A program made the position numbers and the translations under genes. DNA of 64,000 nt from Symsagittifera roscoffensis (Eukaryota; Xenacoelomorpha; Acoela; Convolutidae): contig NC_087067.1 in the NCBI RefSeq assembly GCF_963678635.1, positions 12,750,844-12,814,843 of the forward strand. Reading direction: 5' to 3'. Positions 12,247 through 22,286 of the stretch are shown here, in pieces (position 1 is the stretch's first letter; every line of letters starts with the position of its first letter). The notes beneath the pieces are model-generated. The model saw only the letters and a list, made by a program, of their open reading frames with translations. It ran no database searches and was not told where the DNA came from.

Positions 12247-13062
12247 TCTACAATTTCATTTCAAAAAGCTAATTAAGCCAGTCTTCAGAAAAAACTGAGG
12301 CTGGTCAACGAAAGTTAGTCTGGTGGTTGAATCTCTGAGAGAGGATGAAGGATGAAGCGTCCGCCATCCCTCGCCTTCTTCCGTTATAGCTATTCGTTCA
12401 AGACCTGATTGCAGGCTATTTTGCGTTCCACTCGATTACAATACAATCCACAATTAGAAAAAGTTTGATCACATGCAAAGTATGAAATAAAATATATCAT
12501 ATTTCAAACAAGGATAGCCAGTTGCCGTGCAAGTAGCACATAATGTTTTGACCATAGTTGTTAAAAAACTACGATTTCGAAAGTTTTTTTTTCAAATGAG
12601 TGTAGATTTTTCTGCTTGGTGGGACAAAAAGACAATTTTCCTGGATTCCAGAGACAAGTCTTAAAACTTGGTAAAGTTTTGTCGGAACGATCAAAGAGAA
12701 TGAAAGAACAAAAGAAGAACAAATGGAGCGTCCTTGTCGCGGAATCCAATTTTGTATGTTTCAAGAATACAATTTTTGCATGCAAGCACCATAAAAATTA
12801 TGCTACTCATATCTTTTTATACAAATTTAAAAGGTATAGAATTTATGAGATAATGAATTGAAAATTTTTGACCATATACGCCTTAAAGATAAAAAAAACA
12901 ACATATTTTAGGCTGACTTACCTGCACGTCATCTGAATTTGAGAGACAATTTGGTGCAATTTTCATGCTATTCATTCAATGTTAAATAGTTAAAATAGTT
13001 TGACTCATAAACACTTTCCCTGGTTATATTGAAAGAATAACAAAACATAATCAATTGCATCA

Positions 13063-13561
13063 TGTTGCAGCGCAAATATAAAACAATAGTACAAATTCAT
13101 ATAAACGTAAATGTGCGAGAGTATAAATGCATATAAAAGTAAATGCATACAGGGACAGTAGCCAAGCGTATACATGGTGCGTCCCGGCGGGTTCGGCGCC
13201 GGTTCGAATCCCGACTAGGTCATTTCCTTTCTAGAACTCGAATATGCACCGAACTTGATGGGATGCTCCGTAACCAGGTTCGATCCCCCCAAAACCGATT
13301 TTAACCGTCTTTTCGCTCTAATTTGGTTCAGCCTTGATTAAGGCTGACCTTTAAAAAGAGCAATTTGTCTTAAGGACAAATACTGGCCATTTTTTGCAGC
13401 TTGCTTTGAGTTATGCAGTTTTTTGTGGCCGATGTTACCGATAACAATAAAAAAGTTTTGTTATGAAATCTCATTGTTACCGAGTTATTTTGCCGATAAA
13501 ATGCTCGAATTAAATTGTTTGAAATTCGATATTTTTACAATCCGTGGAGATTGAGCGCACA
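13063..13561 (+). repeat. BEL element 5' LTR
   Basis: 499 bp, TGTTGCAGCG...GAGCGCACA. Contains the tRNA-like block (about 13151-13222) and a poly(A) signal AATAAA at 13446-13451. Differs from the 3' LTR by T/G near 13098 and T/C near 13371. Confidence 0.95.
13151..13222 (+). promoter_or_regulatory. tRNA-like block with A-box/B-box motifs inside the LTR
   Basis: AGTAGCCAAGCGTATACATGG resembles a Pol III A box (TRGCNNAGNGG-like), and 42 bp on lies an exact B box GGTTCGAATCC (13201-13211). A second B-box-like GGTTCGATCCC sits at 13278-13288. A T-arm-like stem around TTCGAAT pairs only partly, so it is a degenerate tRNA-derived or tRNA-mimic segment, not a functional tRNA gene. The same block is at 21871-21942. 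Confidence 0.5.
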
Positions 13562-13583
13562 TTTTGGCGCCCCACAAGGGACA
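13562..13583 (+). other. BEL primer-binding site
   Basis: Directly after the 5' LTR (with a TTT spacer) comes TGGCGCCCCACAAGGGAC. It has the TGG start expected of a tRNA 3'-end complement and resembles lysine-tRNA primer sites (TGGCGCCC...GGGAC). The primer identity is inferred from resemblance only. Confidence 0.6.
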
Positions 13584-13599
13584 CGAGCTGTGCCCATAC

Positions 13600-14040
13600 G
13601 GAGGAGCTGTGCCAATCTGGATTAAGCTGTCCACTTCCATCACGAATCTGCCTATGTTGAGAAACATTACTTGAACCATTTCTAACTTGTGTCGAAACAA
13701 GAATCCGCAGCCTAAAATTGAGGTTATTCAAGAGCTGTTGCCTACGTTGAAATTGTTGCTCGCCAATGATGACCGCGATATTATGACTGATGCTTGCTGG
13801 GCACTTTCTTATGTCACCGATTCAACCGATGAACGAGTTCAGCTTCCTCTTGATATCCCAATTTTGCCACGATTGATTCATTCGGAAATATAGTTGGAAA
13901 TATCGGAATTTTGCCACGATTGATTCATTTGGAAATATAGTTGGAAATATCGGAATTTTGCCACGATTGATTCATTTGGAAATATCGTTGGAAATATAGT
14001 TGGAACAGTTGGAAATATAGCTACAGAAAATTACTACACC
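13600..14040 (+). pseudogene. captured importin-alpha (karyopherin alpha) ARM-repeat fragment in the BEL leader
   Basis: Frame +1 from about 13603 reads GAVPIWIKLS...LPMLRNIT, then an in-frame TGA where importins have the Trp of TWTLSNLC. It then continues TISNLCRNKNPQP, IQELLPTLKLLLANDD and DACWALSYVTDSTDERVQ. These are the signature ARM repeats of importin-alpha, intron-free. A stop at 13891-13893 is followed by a 47-bp stutter and then a frame reading GTVGNIAT, the start of the next ARM repeat. It begins within about 20 bp of the primer-binding site and lies between LTR and gag, so it is cargo of the element and not a host gene hit by insertion. It is non-functional as protein; any role would be at RNA level. 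Confidence 0.8.
13861..14000 (+). repeat. 47-bp tandem repeat within the captured importin segment
   Basis: ATTTTGCCACGATTGATTCA plus a GGAAATATAGTTGG tail repeats about three times (13861, 13908, 13955), with single-base changes. It expands the coding text around ILPRLIH. It probably arose by slippage during reverse transcription. Confidence 0.8.
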
Positions 14041-14520
14041 AAACCAACTTACGATATCCTGACTGTCAACAACAGACGTATTGTGTGAGGACAAGTCAAC
14101 TGCAGACGTTTTGTGTAAGTTAGAGAAGTGATTGCCGAACAATTTCTCTGCGACTGACCGAAGGTCTGACAACCCGAAACCGGTGACCGCCCAATCTCCA
14201 AAACTGTAAGACTATTCTAATTTTTACAAACTTGCAATAAAATTGTGTACGATGTGTTAATGTCTTATTGTATCCCAACTCAAAGCAAGCTACAAGTGGT
14301 AACTTTTTCTCGATACCAAAAATTTTTGGATATTTGTGAACAGAATTTTATTCCGTGAAATCGGATCATAGACAAAGGGTACTAGACTAGTTTTTGGGTT
14401 GGTTTACGACTCGAACCTGCTGACCAAAATTTTCCAAAAAATTTGGGGAAAGAAGTAAAAATTTCCAAAAAATCGTCAAAACGTCCCCATAATTCTGCGA
14501 AACTGTGCTGTAACATGACA
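14041..14520 (+). other. BEL leader, unassigned part
   Basis: Non-coding between the importin-like insert and the hairpin repeats. Includes CAACAGACGT/CAACTGCAGACGTTTTGTGT partial repeats near 14069-14115. No ORF with known similarity. Confidence 0.4.
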
Positions 14521-15050
14521 CCAACCTTATGGTAAGTGGTCTGGTAGCGAAATATCAGGCAAATTAAGTTGAGTTTTTTCATCCTCAGGTTTTTTCCGCG
14601 TGTGTTGTTGGAACTTAACCGATTTGCCTCATTCTCCAACCCCATTGGTAAACTTAAGGTTTACAACGACTTGATACCTGTTTGCATCCGTTCGCTTTTC
14701 AAAACATTCGTTTCGCAACGACTGACTAAGTGGTCCGGGACGGTAAAATTAAGCAAGTTAAGTTGTTGTCTTTCATCCTCAGGTTTGCTCCGCGTGTGTT
14801 GTTGGTTTTCAACCGACTTGCTTAATTCCCAAACCTCTTGGTAATTCGTCGAGCTACTAGCCGATTAGTAGTGACGCACCGTCGTACGACCGTTCAACAA
14901 ATTTCGTACGCCGTAACATCATCCTAAGTGGTCAGGGAGGTGATATTAAGTAAGTTAAGTTGGTTTTATTCATCCTCAGGTTTACTCCGTGTGTGTTGTT
15001 TGATATCAACCGACTTACTTAATCCCCAGCCCCATTGGTAACTTTACTCA
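14521..15050 (+). ncRNA. three tandem structured repeats in the BEL leader with covarying stems
   Basis: Three units share a loop-side block (CATCCTCAGGTTT..TCCG.GTGTGTTGTT) and a tail (CCCATTGGTAA-like). Each is flanked by pairing arms that differ between units but match within a unit: AGGCAAAT (14557-14564) with ATTTGCCT (14622-14629); AAGCAAGT (14751-14758) with ACTTGCTT (14816-14823); AAGTAAGT (14948-14955) with ACTTACTT (15013-15020). The changes are compensatory, so an RNA hairpin is being kept. It lies between primer site and gag start, where packaging, dimerisation or translation elements sit in retroelements. Function is inferred. Confidence 0.75.
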
Positions 15051-15129
15051 CCGAAAACCGTTCCGAATCGCCCCGCAAACGCCCGATAACCGTTAAGTAT
15101 AGTTTGAGTTAAGTATAGACCCTAGAGCC

Positions 15130-18100
15130 ATGGATGAGAACTTTCAGAAGAGGGTTCAAAGGTTATTTGCGAAGCGAACCAAACTTGAAAATGAACTGTA
15201 CAAGTGCCATGAAATTATAATTGAGAACATTGAAAGTCAGAGTCGCTCATCAAAGATTGACACTCAGATTCAGAATTGCAAGAGCCTGATAGAGACTGCA
15301 GTTGAAATAAATGAGGAATTGATTAAGTTAGCTTCTAAAAGTGTTGATCCTGATAAATTGATACCAGCGCAGGATATGTGGCTTCATACGGTTACATCAA
15401 GAAACGATACAGTTTTACAGAAGGCTGCATCATATAAAGCTGGCTTAAACGTTGAACCTGAGGAAACAGAGCTTGAAAATGTTGCAGAATCGTTAAGTAC
15501 GATCGTAACAACACAACCACAAGATTCACATGAAGCAGATGCGCGCTCTAAGGTGTCGCGGTACAGTAGTCGACATCATAAATCAGGTTCGCATAAATCC
15601 AGTCGCTATACCGTGGCGCAGTCAAAAACATCAACTGAGAAGAGGCGAGATTTGTTGGTTTTGAAGAAGCAGCAGGAGGAACTTGAGAGACAAGCAAAGG
15701 TGTCATTGAAGTTGAAAGCGCAGCAAAATAAAATAAAAGAACAGCAAGGTAATTTAGAGTTGGAAGAACTAGCTGAGGTACACCGCAAGAAACTGGCTGA
15801 AATTGAGTTAAAGGAATTCGAGTTGGAAGAAGAGCTTTCTGCAGCAAGTGAGAAGATAGGAAATGCTAGCGTAACACATGTTGACCCACAACGTACTGAA
15901 CAATGGGTAGAAAACGTTGTCACTGAGCAAGAGCAGGCCGAAGTTGTTGCAAGCTCAGAGCAAAGTCATCCAGTAGTCGAGAGATCCACTTTGATTGCTA
16001 CTGATGTTTTGCAAGGGGTTGGTGCCGTCGTCAGCGGGGGTGCCGTCGTCAACGCTGGTCAAACCACATACAGTGAACCGGGAGGCCACAATAGGAATCG
16101 AATTCAGGCTCAGAGATCAAGTTTGGTCCAATCGCGTCTGTCATTGCACTCAATCGAGAACCCATCTAGTTTACCACAGTTCGTTGCCTCCAGCTCAAAC
16201 TTTGTTACTCCACACTTAGCTTCAACACCTCATGCTGAAGTTTCGCAAAATCACAATCTGGTACCACAAGCAAGTGGTAGCATTCCCGCTTCAATGCCCT
16301 TTGGTAATCCCACCATTAATGTGGCACCGCCTTCTGTGTCGACCGTTACTAATCCAGTTTCGCTTCCGGCGAGTCAACCTTTTGTTCCTCCACTAACCGT
16401 TCCGATTCCCATTTCGCTTCCGATTATTCAACCATTTGTCCCGTCAACCGTTCCTATTCCCTCTTTGCTTCCGGTCAGTCAGCCACATTCCGGCCCCGTT
16501 TCAACTGGGTATCAGGCGCCTGCAGCGCCATCCCATCAACCTATAAATGTTCCAAACAACCCAACAAGTTTCTCAAGTGAACACTATAACCCGTATAGCA
16601 GTTTGTGGAGACCTGCCGCGACTGCGCAAACGATGCCAGTTCCTCAATACTGCGCACCGCCCTCAAACGTTTTCTCAGTGACAACTCCTGTTGTTCCACC
16701 AAACACCGTAGTTCCTTATACAAGTTTTGGGACTGTGTTTTACACCCAGCCGCAAACTCATCCAGTTGTTGAAACAGCGCATCAAGTTTATCCACCTACA
16801 TATCCTGCGCCCACTACGGGCCCGTCTTACGTGCCTAATAGCGAACAACCCATCTCGGCGAGAGAGTTAGCAGATATCATTCTGCATAGCCGCAAAGACC
16901 GTCTACCGGAGTTGAACTTGGAAGTGTTTGATGGAGAACCACTTAACTGGTATGAATGGTTCGGGCAGTTCCAAGCAACAGTTGATTCGGCTATGCTAAC
17001 TGATGATGAAAAACTCAAATATCTGAAAACACACGTTAAAGACAAAGCCAAGAGTGCAATTGCGGAATACGGCTACAGTGGAGTGTTGTATAAGGATGCT
17101 CTAGCAACTCTCCAGAGAAAGTTTGGGCAACCTCATGTTGTAGTTGGTGCACATTTGGATAAGTTGAAGAATTTTCCCGCATTGAAGATGCACAACTCTG
17201 ACCATGTTATAAGTTTTTCTGCGGTGATTTCTGGGCTCGTAGCTGTTTTTAGGTCTTTGTCGTTCAATGACGACTTGAAAAGTGTGAACCTATTAAATCA
17301 AGCCGTCAGTAAGCTTCCTCCAAATCTAAAAGAGGCATGGTCCATGCATACTGTTAGACAACATTGGCAGCGATTAACATTGCTAGACTTCAACGATTGG
17401 CTTAAGAATAAGGCAGAAGGCCATGAGCGATTGAAATCTTTAGTCAAAGTCGAGCAGCCAGTTAAACAAAAAGTAGTTACAAAAGTGCTTGCAGGTAACA
17501 CTAAGGTAAGTTCTAAGGATGAGAAAAGTAGAGAAAAGACAAGGTTTCCTCCATGCTCGCTATGCAAAGGGCAGCATGCACTCTGGAACTGTTCCGTGTT
17601 CAAAGAGAAAAACGCAACACAAAGGGCTAAATATGTAGCAGAACAAAAGCTCTGTTTTTCTTGTTTACAATGCAACCATACCTTCCGAAAGTGCCAAAAG
17701 GCAAGAAAATGCCCAAAACAGGACTGTGAGAGCACTCACAATGTGCTTCTTCATGGAGCCGAGAAAGTTTTCCCCCCCAAAGAGGCCAACCGATCACCAT
17801 CGACTCAAACTAATACAAACACTACTTCTGCAAACAACGCAGCTTGTGTTAAACCTTGTGAGGGAACTGCAAAAGGTATTCTTCCCGTTGCGTTGGTAGA
17901 TGTGTCCTCTGGTTCGGAAAATTCGAATGCACTAGCACTTTGTGACACCGGTTCCACTCATTCTTGGGTTTCCGCGGCACTCGTTGAACGTCTGAAATTA
18001 GTTGGCACGCCCGTAAATGTTACGACCGATGGTTTTAACTCAGCCAAGGTATCTAAAACTCAACGAGTTCACTTGAAAGTTTCCGCAAAGCCCAATGAAA

Positions 18101-21100
18101 GTGAATTTTTGTTTTCGTTTGTCGCTTTCGTTAAGCACAACATGTATATAGGACCCGATGTTATAAACGTTTCCGAATTGCAGGTCAAATACCCGCAACT
18201 AGCCCCGTTAAAGACGACTGCGTATAATTACAAAGAGATTGAGATAGTTATAGGACAGGACTTCTATCATGCGATAAGACCCCTCGAACATGTCTTCGGA
18301 GATGAACTTGACTCACCGTGCGCCGTCCGACTTCCGATAGGTTGGGTCATTAGTGGTCCGTCTCCTGATCGTTCGTCCTTAAATTCTTCTTCCTTTAACT
18401 GCGTCACGGACGATACTTCTCTGACCGACCAAATCAAAACTTGGTATAAGTTAGAGTCTTATGGTGCGTTCAAGCAAGTAGATGCCCGTTCCGCCGCAGA
18501 CAAGCGTGCTTTGTCGATCCTAAAAACTGAAACCGTTCACGATGGTGAGCGTTACACTGTACCGATGCTGTGGAGTGATAATGATGTTAGCTTGCCTAAC
18601 AATTATTATTCTTCATTAGCCCAATTAAAGTCGTTAGAGAAAAGATTAGATAAAGATCCGTTACTTCGCGAGAAGTATACCGAAACAATCAGAGAAGATA
18701 TAAGTAAAGGATATGTCATAACCGTCAACCCGCACGATCCCAGCTCACGAGCCGAACGTGAGTGGTATCTTCCACACCATCCGGTTTTGAACCCGAACAA
18801 ACCCGGCAAGGTGCGCCGTGTCCTCAATGGAGCATCCAAATTTCATGGCACTTCCTTAAATAGATCTCTCTTGGTTGGCCCGGATCTCCTTCAAAATCTT
18901 ATTTTTGTACTGTTGAGGTTCCGTCAACACAAGTACGCCGTCTCAGCGGACATAGAAGGTATGTTCTTACAAGTTGGAGTACTTGCGCGAGATCAACCGT
19001 CTCTCCGTTTTTTGTGGCGGGAGGACCCCACTTCAAGTGTGGTGGTTCACCAATACACCCGTCATATTTTTGGCGCTCGTGATTCGCCAACTTGTGCGAA
19101 TTTCGCGCTACAAAAAACTGCTTCTGATAATCAAGCTGAATACCCCGAAGCCGCTTCAGCCGTTGTCCAGAAGTTTTACATGGACGACTATCTTGACTCG
19201 TTCGAAAATACCGCTGACGCTCTTAGCCTAAGTAAAGACTTAGTCGCAATGCTCAAATTAGGTGGGTTTAACCTGACAAAGTTTGTTAGCAATGTACCCG
19301 AAGTTACAACCGCTCTTAATCCGGACAACCGTGAGTCCAACCCGTCAGTTAAGGATATTTGTAAGAGTCCAGACCAATCGTCGCATGTTCTTGGTCTCAG
19401 GTGGGATCATGTAAAAGATACCCTAGTAGTAAGTAGAGGTGTTGATCGACCACTAGATAAAGCAATTTTTCAACGCACCGTGTTGAGTTTTGTTTCCTCA
19501 GTTTTTGATCCAATAGGACTGGTAGCTCCATATACTGTGAAAGCGCGCCTTTTACTAAAAGACATATGGAGAATCAGTGGTCAAAAGTGGGATGATGATC
19601 TCCCAGAGGAAATTAAACAACAATTTCTAGATTGGCACTCAGGACTTCCACTATTAGGTACTCTGACGATACCTCGTAGCTACTTTACCGAACCGTTCGA
19701 CCGCTGTGAACTTCACACGTTCGGTGATAGTTCGCAGGACGTTTTTTGCGCCGTATCGTTTCTCCGAGCCCGACTTGCTAAATCGCAAAAGACCGAGTTA
19801 GCTTTTGTATTTGGGAAAGCCCGTGTAGCGCCTATGAAGATGCTCTCCATTCCCAAGTTAGAGCTTCAGGCTGCTCTGCTTGCGACTCGACTCAAAGAAG
19901 AGATTTTGAAAGCGCTTACTTTCAAAGTAAGCAATGTATTCATGTGGACTGATTCTACCACCGTTCTCCAGTGGCTTAACTCGTGCAACAAACTTCCTGT
20001 GTTTGTTGGAAACCGCACTGGTGAAATCTTGGAGTCCACCACCATTGATCAATGGAATCATGTACTCAGTGGTGATAACCCAGCTGATACCGGCACACGA
20101 GGGATTTCTTCGGAAGCCCTCAAGGATAGCAGCTGGGTTAGAGGCCCTAGTATATTGAGGACATGTGATTGGCCATTCAAGCCGAACACTGATGTCATCA
20201 AAAAGATCCAATTAAAAGGCCCACTCTGTGACATTGATACATGCCTTGAGACTGCATCTACGTTTGTTGTTGATGCTTCATCTGAGAAAGCGCCGTCGAT
20301 CCGTCTGTTTAAAAATTGGGATAAATTCAGCTCAATTGTAAAGTACAAACGTGTTTTAGCGTTTATGCTTCGTGTGCTACCATCGCATAAACACTTCCGT
20401 ACAAAAACGCTTGAAATAACCGACCCGTCCGAGTTAGATATTGCCGAGCAGAAGCTCATTTATCTCGCTCAGTCCGAATCATTTCCTGCCGAAGTGAAAA
20501 TACTTCAGTCCGATAAACTGATAACAAAGAAAAGTCGGATTGCTAAATATTCTCCGTTCATCGGCCCAGCTGGCATCCTGCGTTCAACTGGACGTATCAG
20601 CCGTCTTGTTGATACCGACTTTGATAGCAAACATCCAATAATACTGGATGGTCGACACCGAGTTGCTCATATGTTGATTAGGCATATGCACTTTCAACAT
20701 GCACATCAGGGGTTGGATTACATGCGTGCTGTAGTTCAGTTGAAATACATTGTTCTGAAGTTGCGCTGGTTACTTGGGAACATCGAAAATACTTGCATAA
20801 CATGCCGTAAGCGCAAAGCAAAAACAGTTGTGCCCATTATCTCTGACCTACCGATTGAAAGACTGGGTTACAAGCAGCCTCCCTTCTCCAACACAGGTGT
20901 TGATTACTTTGGCCCGTTTCAAGTGCCAATACGCCGAAGTACCGAAAAGAGATGGGGTTTCCTATTTACCTGCCTCACGACTCGAGCAGTTCACATCGAG
21001 TTGGTTCCATCTCTCGATACTAGTTCCTGCGTCATGGGCGTAGAGCGATTTATTGCAAAGCGAGGTACCCCCAAAACCATTCTTTCTGACAATGGCACGA

Positions 21101-21801
21101 ATTTTGTTGGTGCTCAAAAGGAGCTCCTATCCTGTGTCCAAAATTGGAACAAAGTCGCCCCGGCCGTTTTCGTCCACAAAGGCATTAAGTGGAAGTTTAA
21201 CCCGCCCAGTGCCCCTCATCACGGTGGCGCCTGGGAGCGGCTAGTGAGAAGTGTTAAGCGAGTGTTGTACGACATATTAGGCAACAGGAGATTAACTGAG
21301 GAAGTTCTAGGAACAACGCTCTGCCTAGTTGAACAATTACTTAACGCAAGACCGATCACTCCGGTCAGTTCCGATCCGCACGACCTAGAGGCACTCACCC
21401 CGAATCACTTCATTCTCGGTCACAGCGCAGCTAGCTTCCCGTCGTTAAGTTTCGAAGATAACTTTGATTATAAAAAGCGTTACGCCAGAGCACAATCGTA
21501 CGCTAACGCAGTTTGGTCACGCTGGCTGCGTGAATATGTACCATCTCTCAACAAGAGAGCAAAGTGGCATAATGATTCGGATGTCACACTGAAAACCGGC
21601 GACTTGGTTTGGGTAGTCGAACCCGACAGCCCACGTGGGCATTACCCACTCGCCCGTATTGCTAAACTACACTACGGCAAAGACGGATGCGCCCGATCCG
21701 CCGATATCAAAACTGTTACTAGCGAGCTGACACGACCGACCGTAAAACTCGCACCTGTTCTTCCGTCTTTAGGGGCGGAGGATGTTGCAGCGCAAATATA
21801 A
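15130..21801 (+). CDS. gag-pol: BEL/Pao Gag-Pol polyprotein
   Basis: 2223 aa, one frame. Starts at the ATG in AGAGCCATGGATG. N-terminal ~330 residues: charged coiled coil (KKQQEELERQ, ELEEELSAASEK), then a Pro/Ser/Gln-rich linker. About 590-740: DUF1759-type Gag core (LPELNLEVFDGEPLNWYEW). About 808 and 842: zinc knuckles (CSLCKGQHALWNC; CFSCLQCNHTFRKC). About 938: aspartic protease LCDTGSTHSW. About 1270-1360: reverse transcriptase, AVSADIEGMFLQV and catalytic FYMDDYLDS. About 1480-1675: Pao A17/RNaseH region (VSSVFDPIGLVAPYT, FGDSS, MWTDSTTVLQWL). About 1850-2060: integrase with H-H-C-C (QHAHQ..CITCRKR) and D-D-E (VDYFGPF, SDNGTNF, GGAWERLVRS). About 2087-2215: DUF5641 tail. All catalytic residues are visible, so it is likely functional. 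The last six codons and stop lie in the 3' LTR. Confidence 0.95.
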   Translation: MDENFQKRVQRLFAKRTKLENELYKCHEIIIENIESQSRSSKIDTQIQNCKSLIETAVEINEELIKLASKSVDPDKLIPAQDMWLHTVTSRNDTVLQKAASYKAGLNVEPEETELENVAESLSTIVTTQPQDSHEADARSKVSRYSSRHHKSGSHKSSRYTVAQSKTSTEKRRDLLVLKKQQEELERQAKVSLKLKAQQNKIKEQQGNLELEELAEVHRKKLAEIELKEFELEEELSAASEKIGNASVTHVDPQRTEQWVENVVTEQEQAEVVASSEQSHPVVERSTLIATDVLQGVGAVVSGGAVVNAGQTTYSEPGGHNRNRIQAQRSSLVQSRLSLHSIENPSSLPQFVASSSNFVTPHLASTPHAEVSQNHNLVPQASGSIPASMPFGNPTINVAPPSVSTVTNPVSLPASQPFVPPLTVPIPISLPIIQPFVPSTVPIPSLLPVSQPHSGPVSTGYQAPAAPSHQPINVPNNPTSFSSEHYNPYSSLWRPAATAQTMPVPQYCAPPSNVFSVTTPVVPPNTVVPYTSFGTVFYTQPQTHPVVETAHQVYPPTYPAPTTGPSYVPNSEQPISARELADIILHSRKDRLPELNLEVFDGEPLNWYEWFGQFQATVDSAMLTDDEKLKYLKTHVKDKAKSAIAEYGYSGVLYKDALATLQRKFGQPHVVVGAHLDKLKNFPALKMHNSDHVISFSAVISGLVAVFRSLSFNDDLKSVNLLNQAVSKLPPNLKEAWSMHTVRQHWQRLTLLDFNDWLKNKAEGHERLKSLVKVEQPVKQKVVTKVLAGNTKVSSKDEKSREKTRFPPCSLCKGQHALWNCSVFKEKNATQRAKYVAEQKLCFSCLQCNHTFRKCQKARKCPKQDCESTHNVLLHGAEKVFPPKEANRSPSTQTNTNTTSANNAACVKPCEGTAKGILPVALVDVSSGSENSNALALCDTGSTHSWVSAALVERLKLVGTPVNVTTDGFNSAKVSKTQRVHLKVSAKPNESEFLFSFVAFVKHNMYIGPDVINVSELQVKYPQLAPLKTTAYNYKEIEIVIGQDFYHAIRPLEHVFGDELDSPCAVRLPIGWVISGPSPDRSSLNSSSFNCVTDDTSLTDQIKTWYKLESYGAFKQVDARSAADKRALSILKTETVHDGERYTVPMLWSDNDVSLPNNYYSSLAQLKSLEKRLDKDPLLREKYTETIREDISKGYVITVNPHDPSSRAEREWYLPHHPVLNPNKPGKVRRVLNGASKFHGTSLNRSLLVGPDLLQNLIFVLLRFRQHKYAVSADIEGMFLQVGVLARDQPSLRFLWREDPTSSVVVHQYTRHIFGARDSPTCANFALQKTASDNQAEYPEAASAVVQKFYMDDYLDSFENTADALSLSKDLVAMLKLGGFNLTKFVSNVPEVTTALNPDNRESNPSVKDICKSPDQSSHVLGLRWDHVKDTLVVSRGVDRPLDKAIFQRTVLSFVSSVFDPIGLVAPYTVKARLLLKDIWRISGQKWDDDLPEEIKQQFLDWHSGLPLLGTLTIPRSYFTEPFDRCELHTFGDSSQDVFCAVSFLRARLAKSQKTELAFVFGKARVAPMKMLSIPKLELQAALLATRLKEEILKALTFKVSNVFMWTDSTTVLQWLNSCNKLPVFVGNRTGEILESTTIDQWNHVLSGDNPADTGTRGISSEALKDSSWVRGPSILRTCDWPFKPNTDVIKKIQLKGPLCDIDTCLETASTFVVDASSEKAPSIRLFKNWDKFSSIVKYKRVLAFMLRVLPSHKHFRTKTLEITDPSELDIAEQKLIYLAQSESFPAEVKILQSDKLITKKSRIAKYSPFIGPAGILRSTGRISRLVDTDFDSKHPIILDGRHRVAHMLIRHMHFQHAHQGLDYMRAVVQLKYIVLKLRWLLGNIENTCITCRKRKAKTVVPIISDLPIERLGYKQPPFSNTGVDYFGPFQVPIRRSTEKRWGFLFTCLTTRAVHIELVPSLDTSSCVMGVERFIAKRGTPKTILSDNGTNFVGAQKELLSCVQNWNKVAPAVFVHKGIKWKFNPPSAPHHGGAWERLVRSVKRVLYDILGNRRLTEEVLGTTLCLVEQLLNARPITPVSSDPHDLEALTPNHFILGHSAASFPSLSFEDNFDYKKRYARAQSYANAVWSRWLREYVPSLNKRAKWHNDSDVTLKTGDLVWVVEPDSPRGHYPLARIAKLHYGKDGCARSADIKTVTSELTRPTVKLAPVLPSLGAEDVAAQI

Positions 21802-22281
21802 AACAATAGTACAAATGCATATAAACGTAAATGTGCGAGAGTATAAATGCATATAAAAGTAAATGCATACAGGGACAGTAGCCAAGCGTATACATGGTGC
21901 GTCCCGGCGGGTTCGGCGCCGGTTCGAATCCCGACTAGGTCATTTCCTTTCTAGAACTCGAATATGCACCGAACTTGATGGGATGCTCCGTAACCAGGTT
22001 CGATCCCCCCAAAACCGATTTTAACCGTCTTTTCGCTCTAATTTGGTTCAGCCTTGATTAAGGCTGACCTTTAAAAAGAGCAATTTGTCTCAAGGACAAA
22101 TACTGGCCATTTTTTGCAGCTTGCTTTGAGTTATGCAGTTTTTTGTGGCCGATGTTACCGATAACAATAAAAAAGTTTTGTTATGAAATCTCATTGTTAC
22201 CGAGTTATTTTGCCGATAAAATGCTCGAATTAAATTGTTTGAAATTCGATATTTTTACAATCCGTGGAGATTGAGCGCACA
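21783..22281 (+). repeat. BEL element 3' LTR
   Basis: 499 bp, pairs with 13063-13561. Poly(A) signal AATAAA at 22166-22171; tRNA-like block at 21871-21942. Its first 19 bp double as the end of the gag-pol ORF. Confidence 0.95.
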
Positions 22282-22286
22282 CATCA

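Larger units (their letters stand above)
13058..22286 (+). mobile_element. complete BEL/Pao LTR retrotransposon (13063-22281) with CATCA target duplication
   Basis: 499-bp LTRs (13063-13561 and 21783-22281) start TG and end CA, and differ at two visible positions. The 5-bp direct repeat CATCA lies at 13058-13062 and 22282-22286. The empty site is present in copy B at about 26936 (GCATCAATTTG), which proves the ends. Internal parts in order: primer-binding site, importin-alpha-like insert, structured leader, one 2223-codon gag-pol ORF that stops inside the 3' LTR. No env. Low LTR divergence and an open ORF imply a recent, possibly active copy. Confidence 0.95.

Noticed and set aside
12616-12861. 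81-aa Lys-rich ORF, also at 26398-26733
   Set aside because: Shared only because both copies of the duplication carry it; no family, and related shorter copies nearby are broken.
13151-13222. A functional tRNA gene in the LTR
   Set aside because: Boxes are present, but the T stem and acceptor stem do not pair properly; kept only as a tRNA-like block.
14382-14844. ORFs in the BEL leader (both strands)
   Set aside because: They overlap the structured repeats, and the substitutions fit RNA pairing rather than codon constraint.
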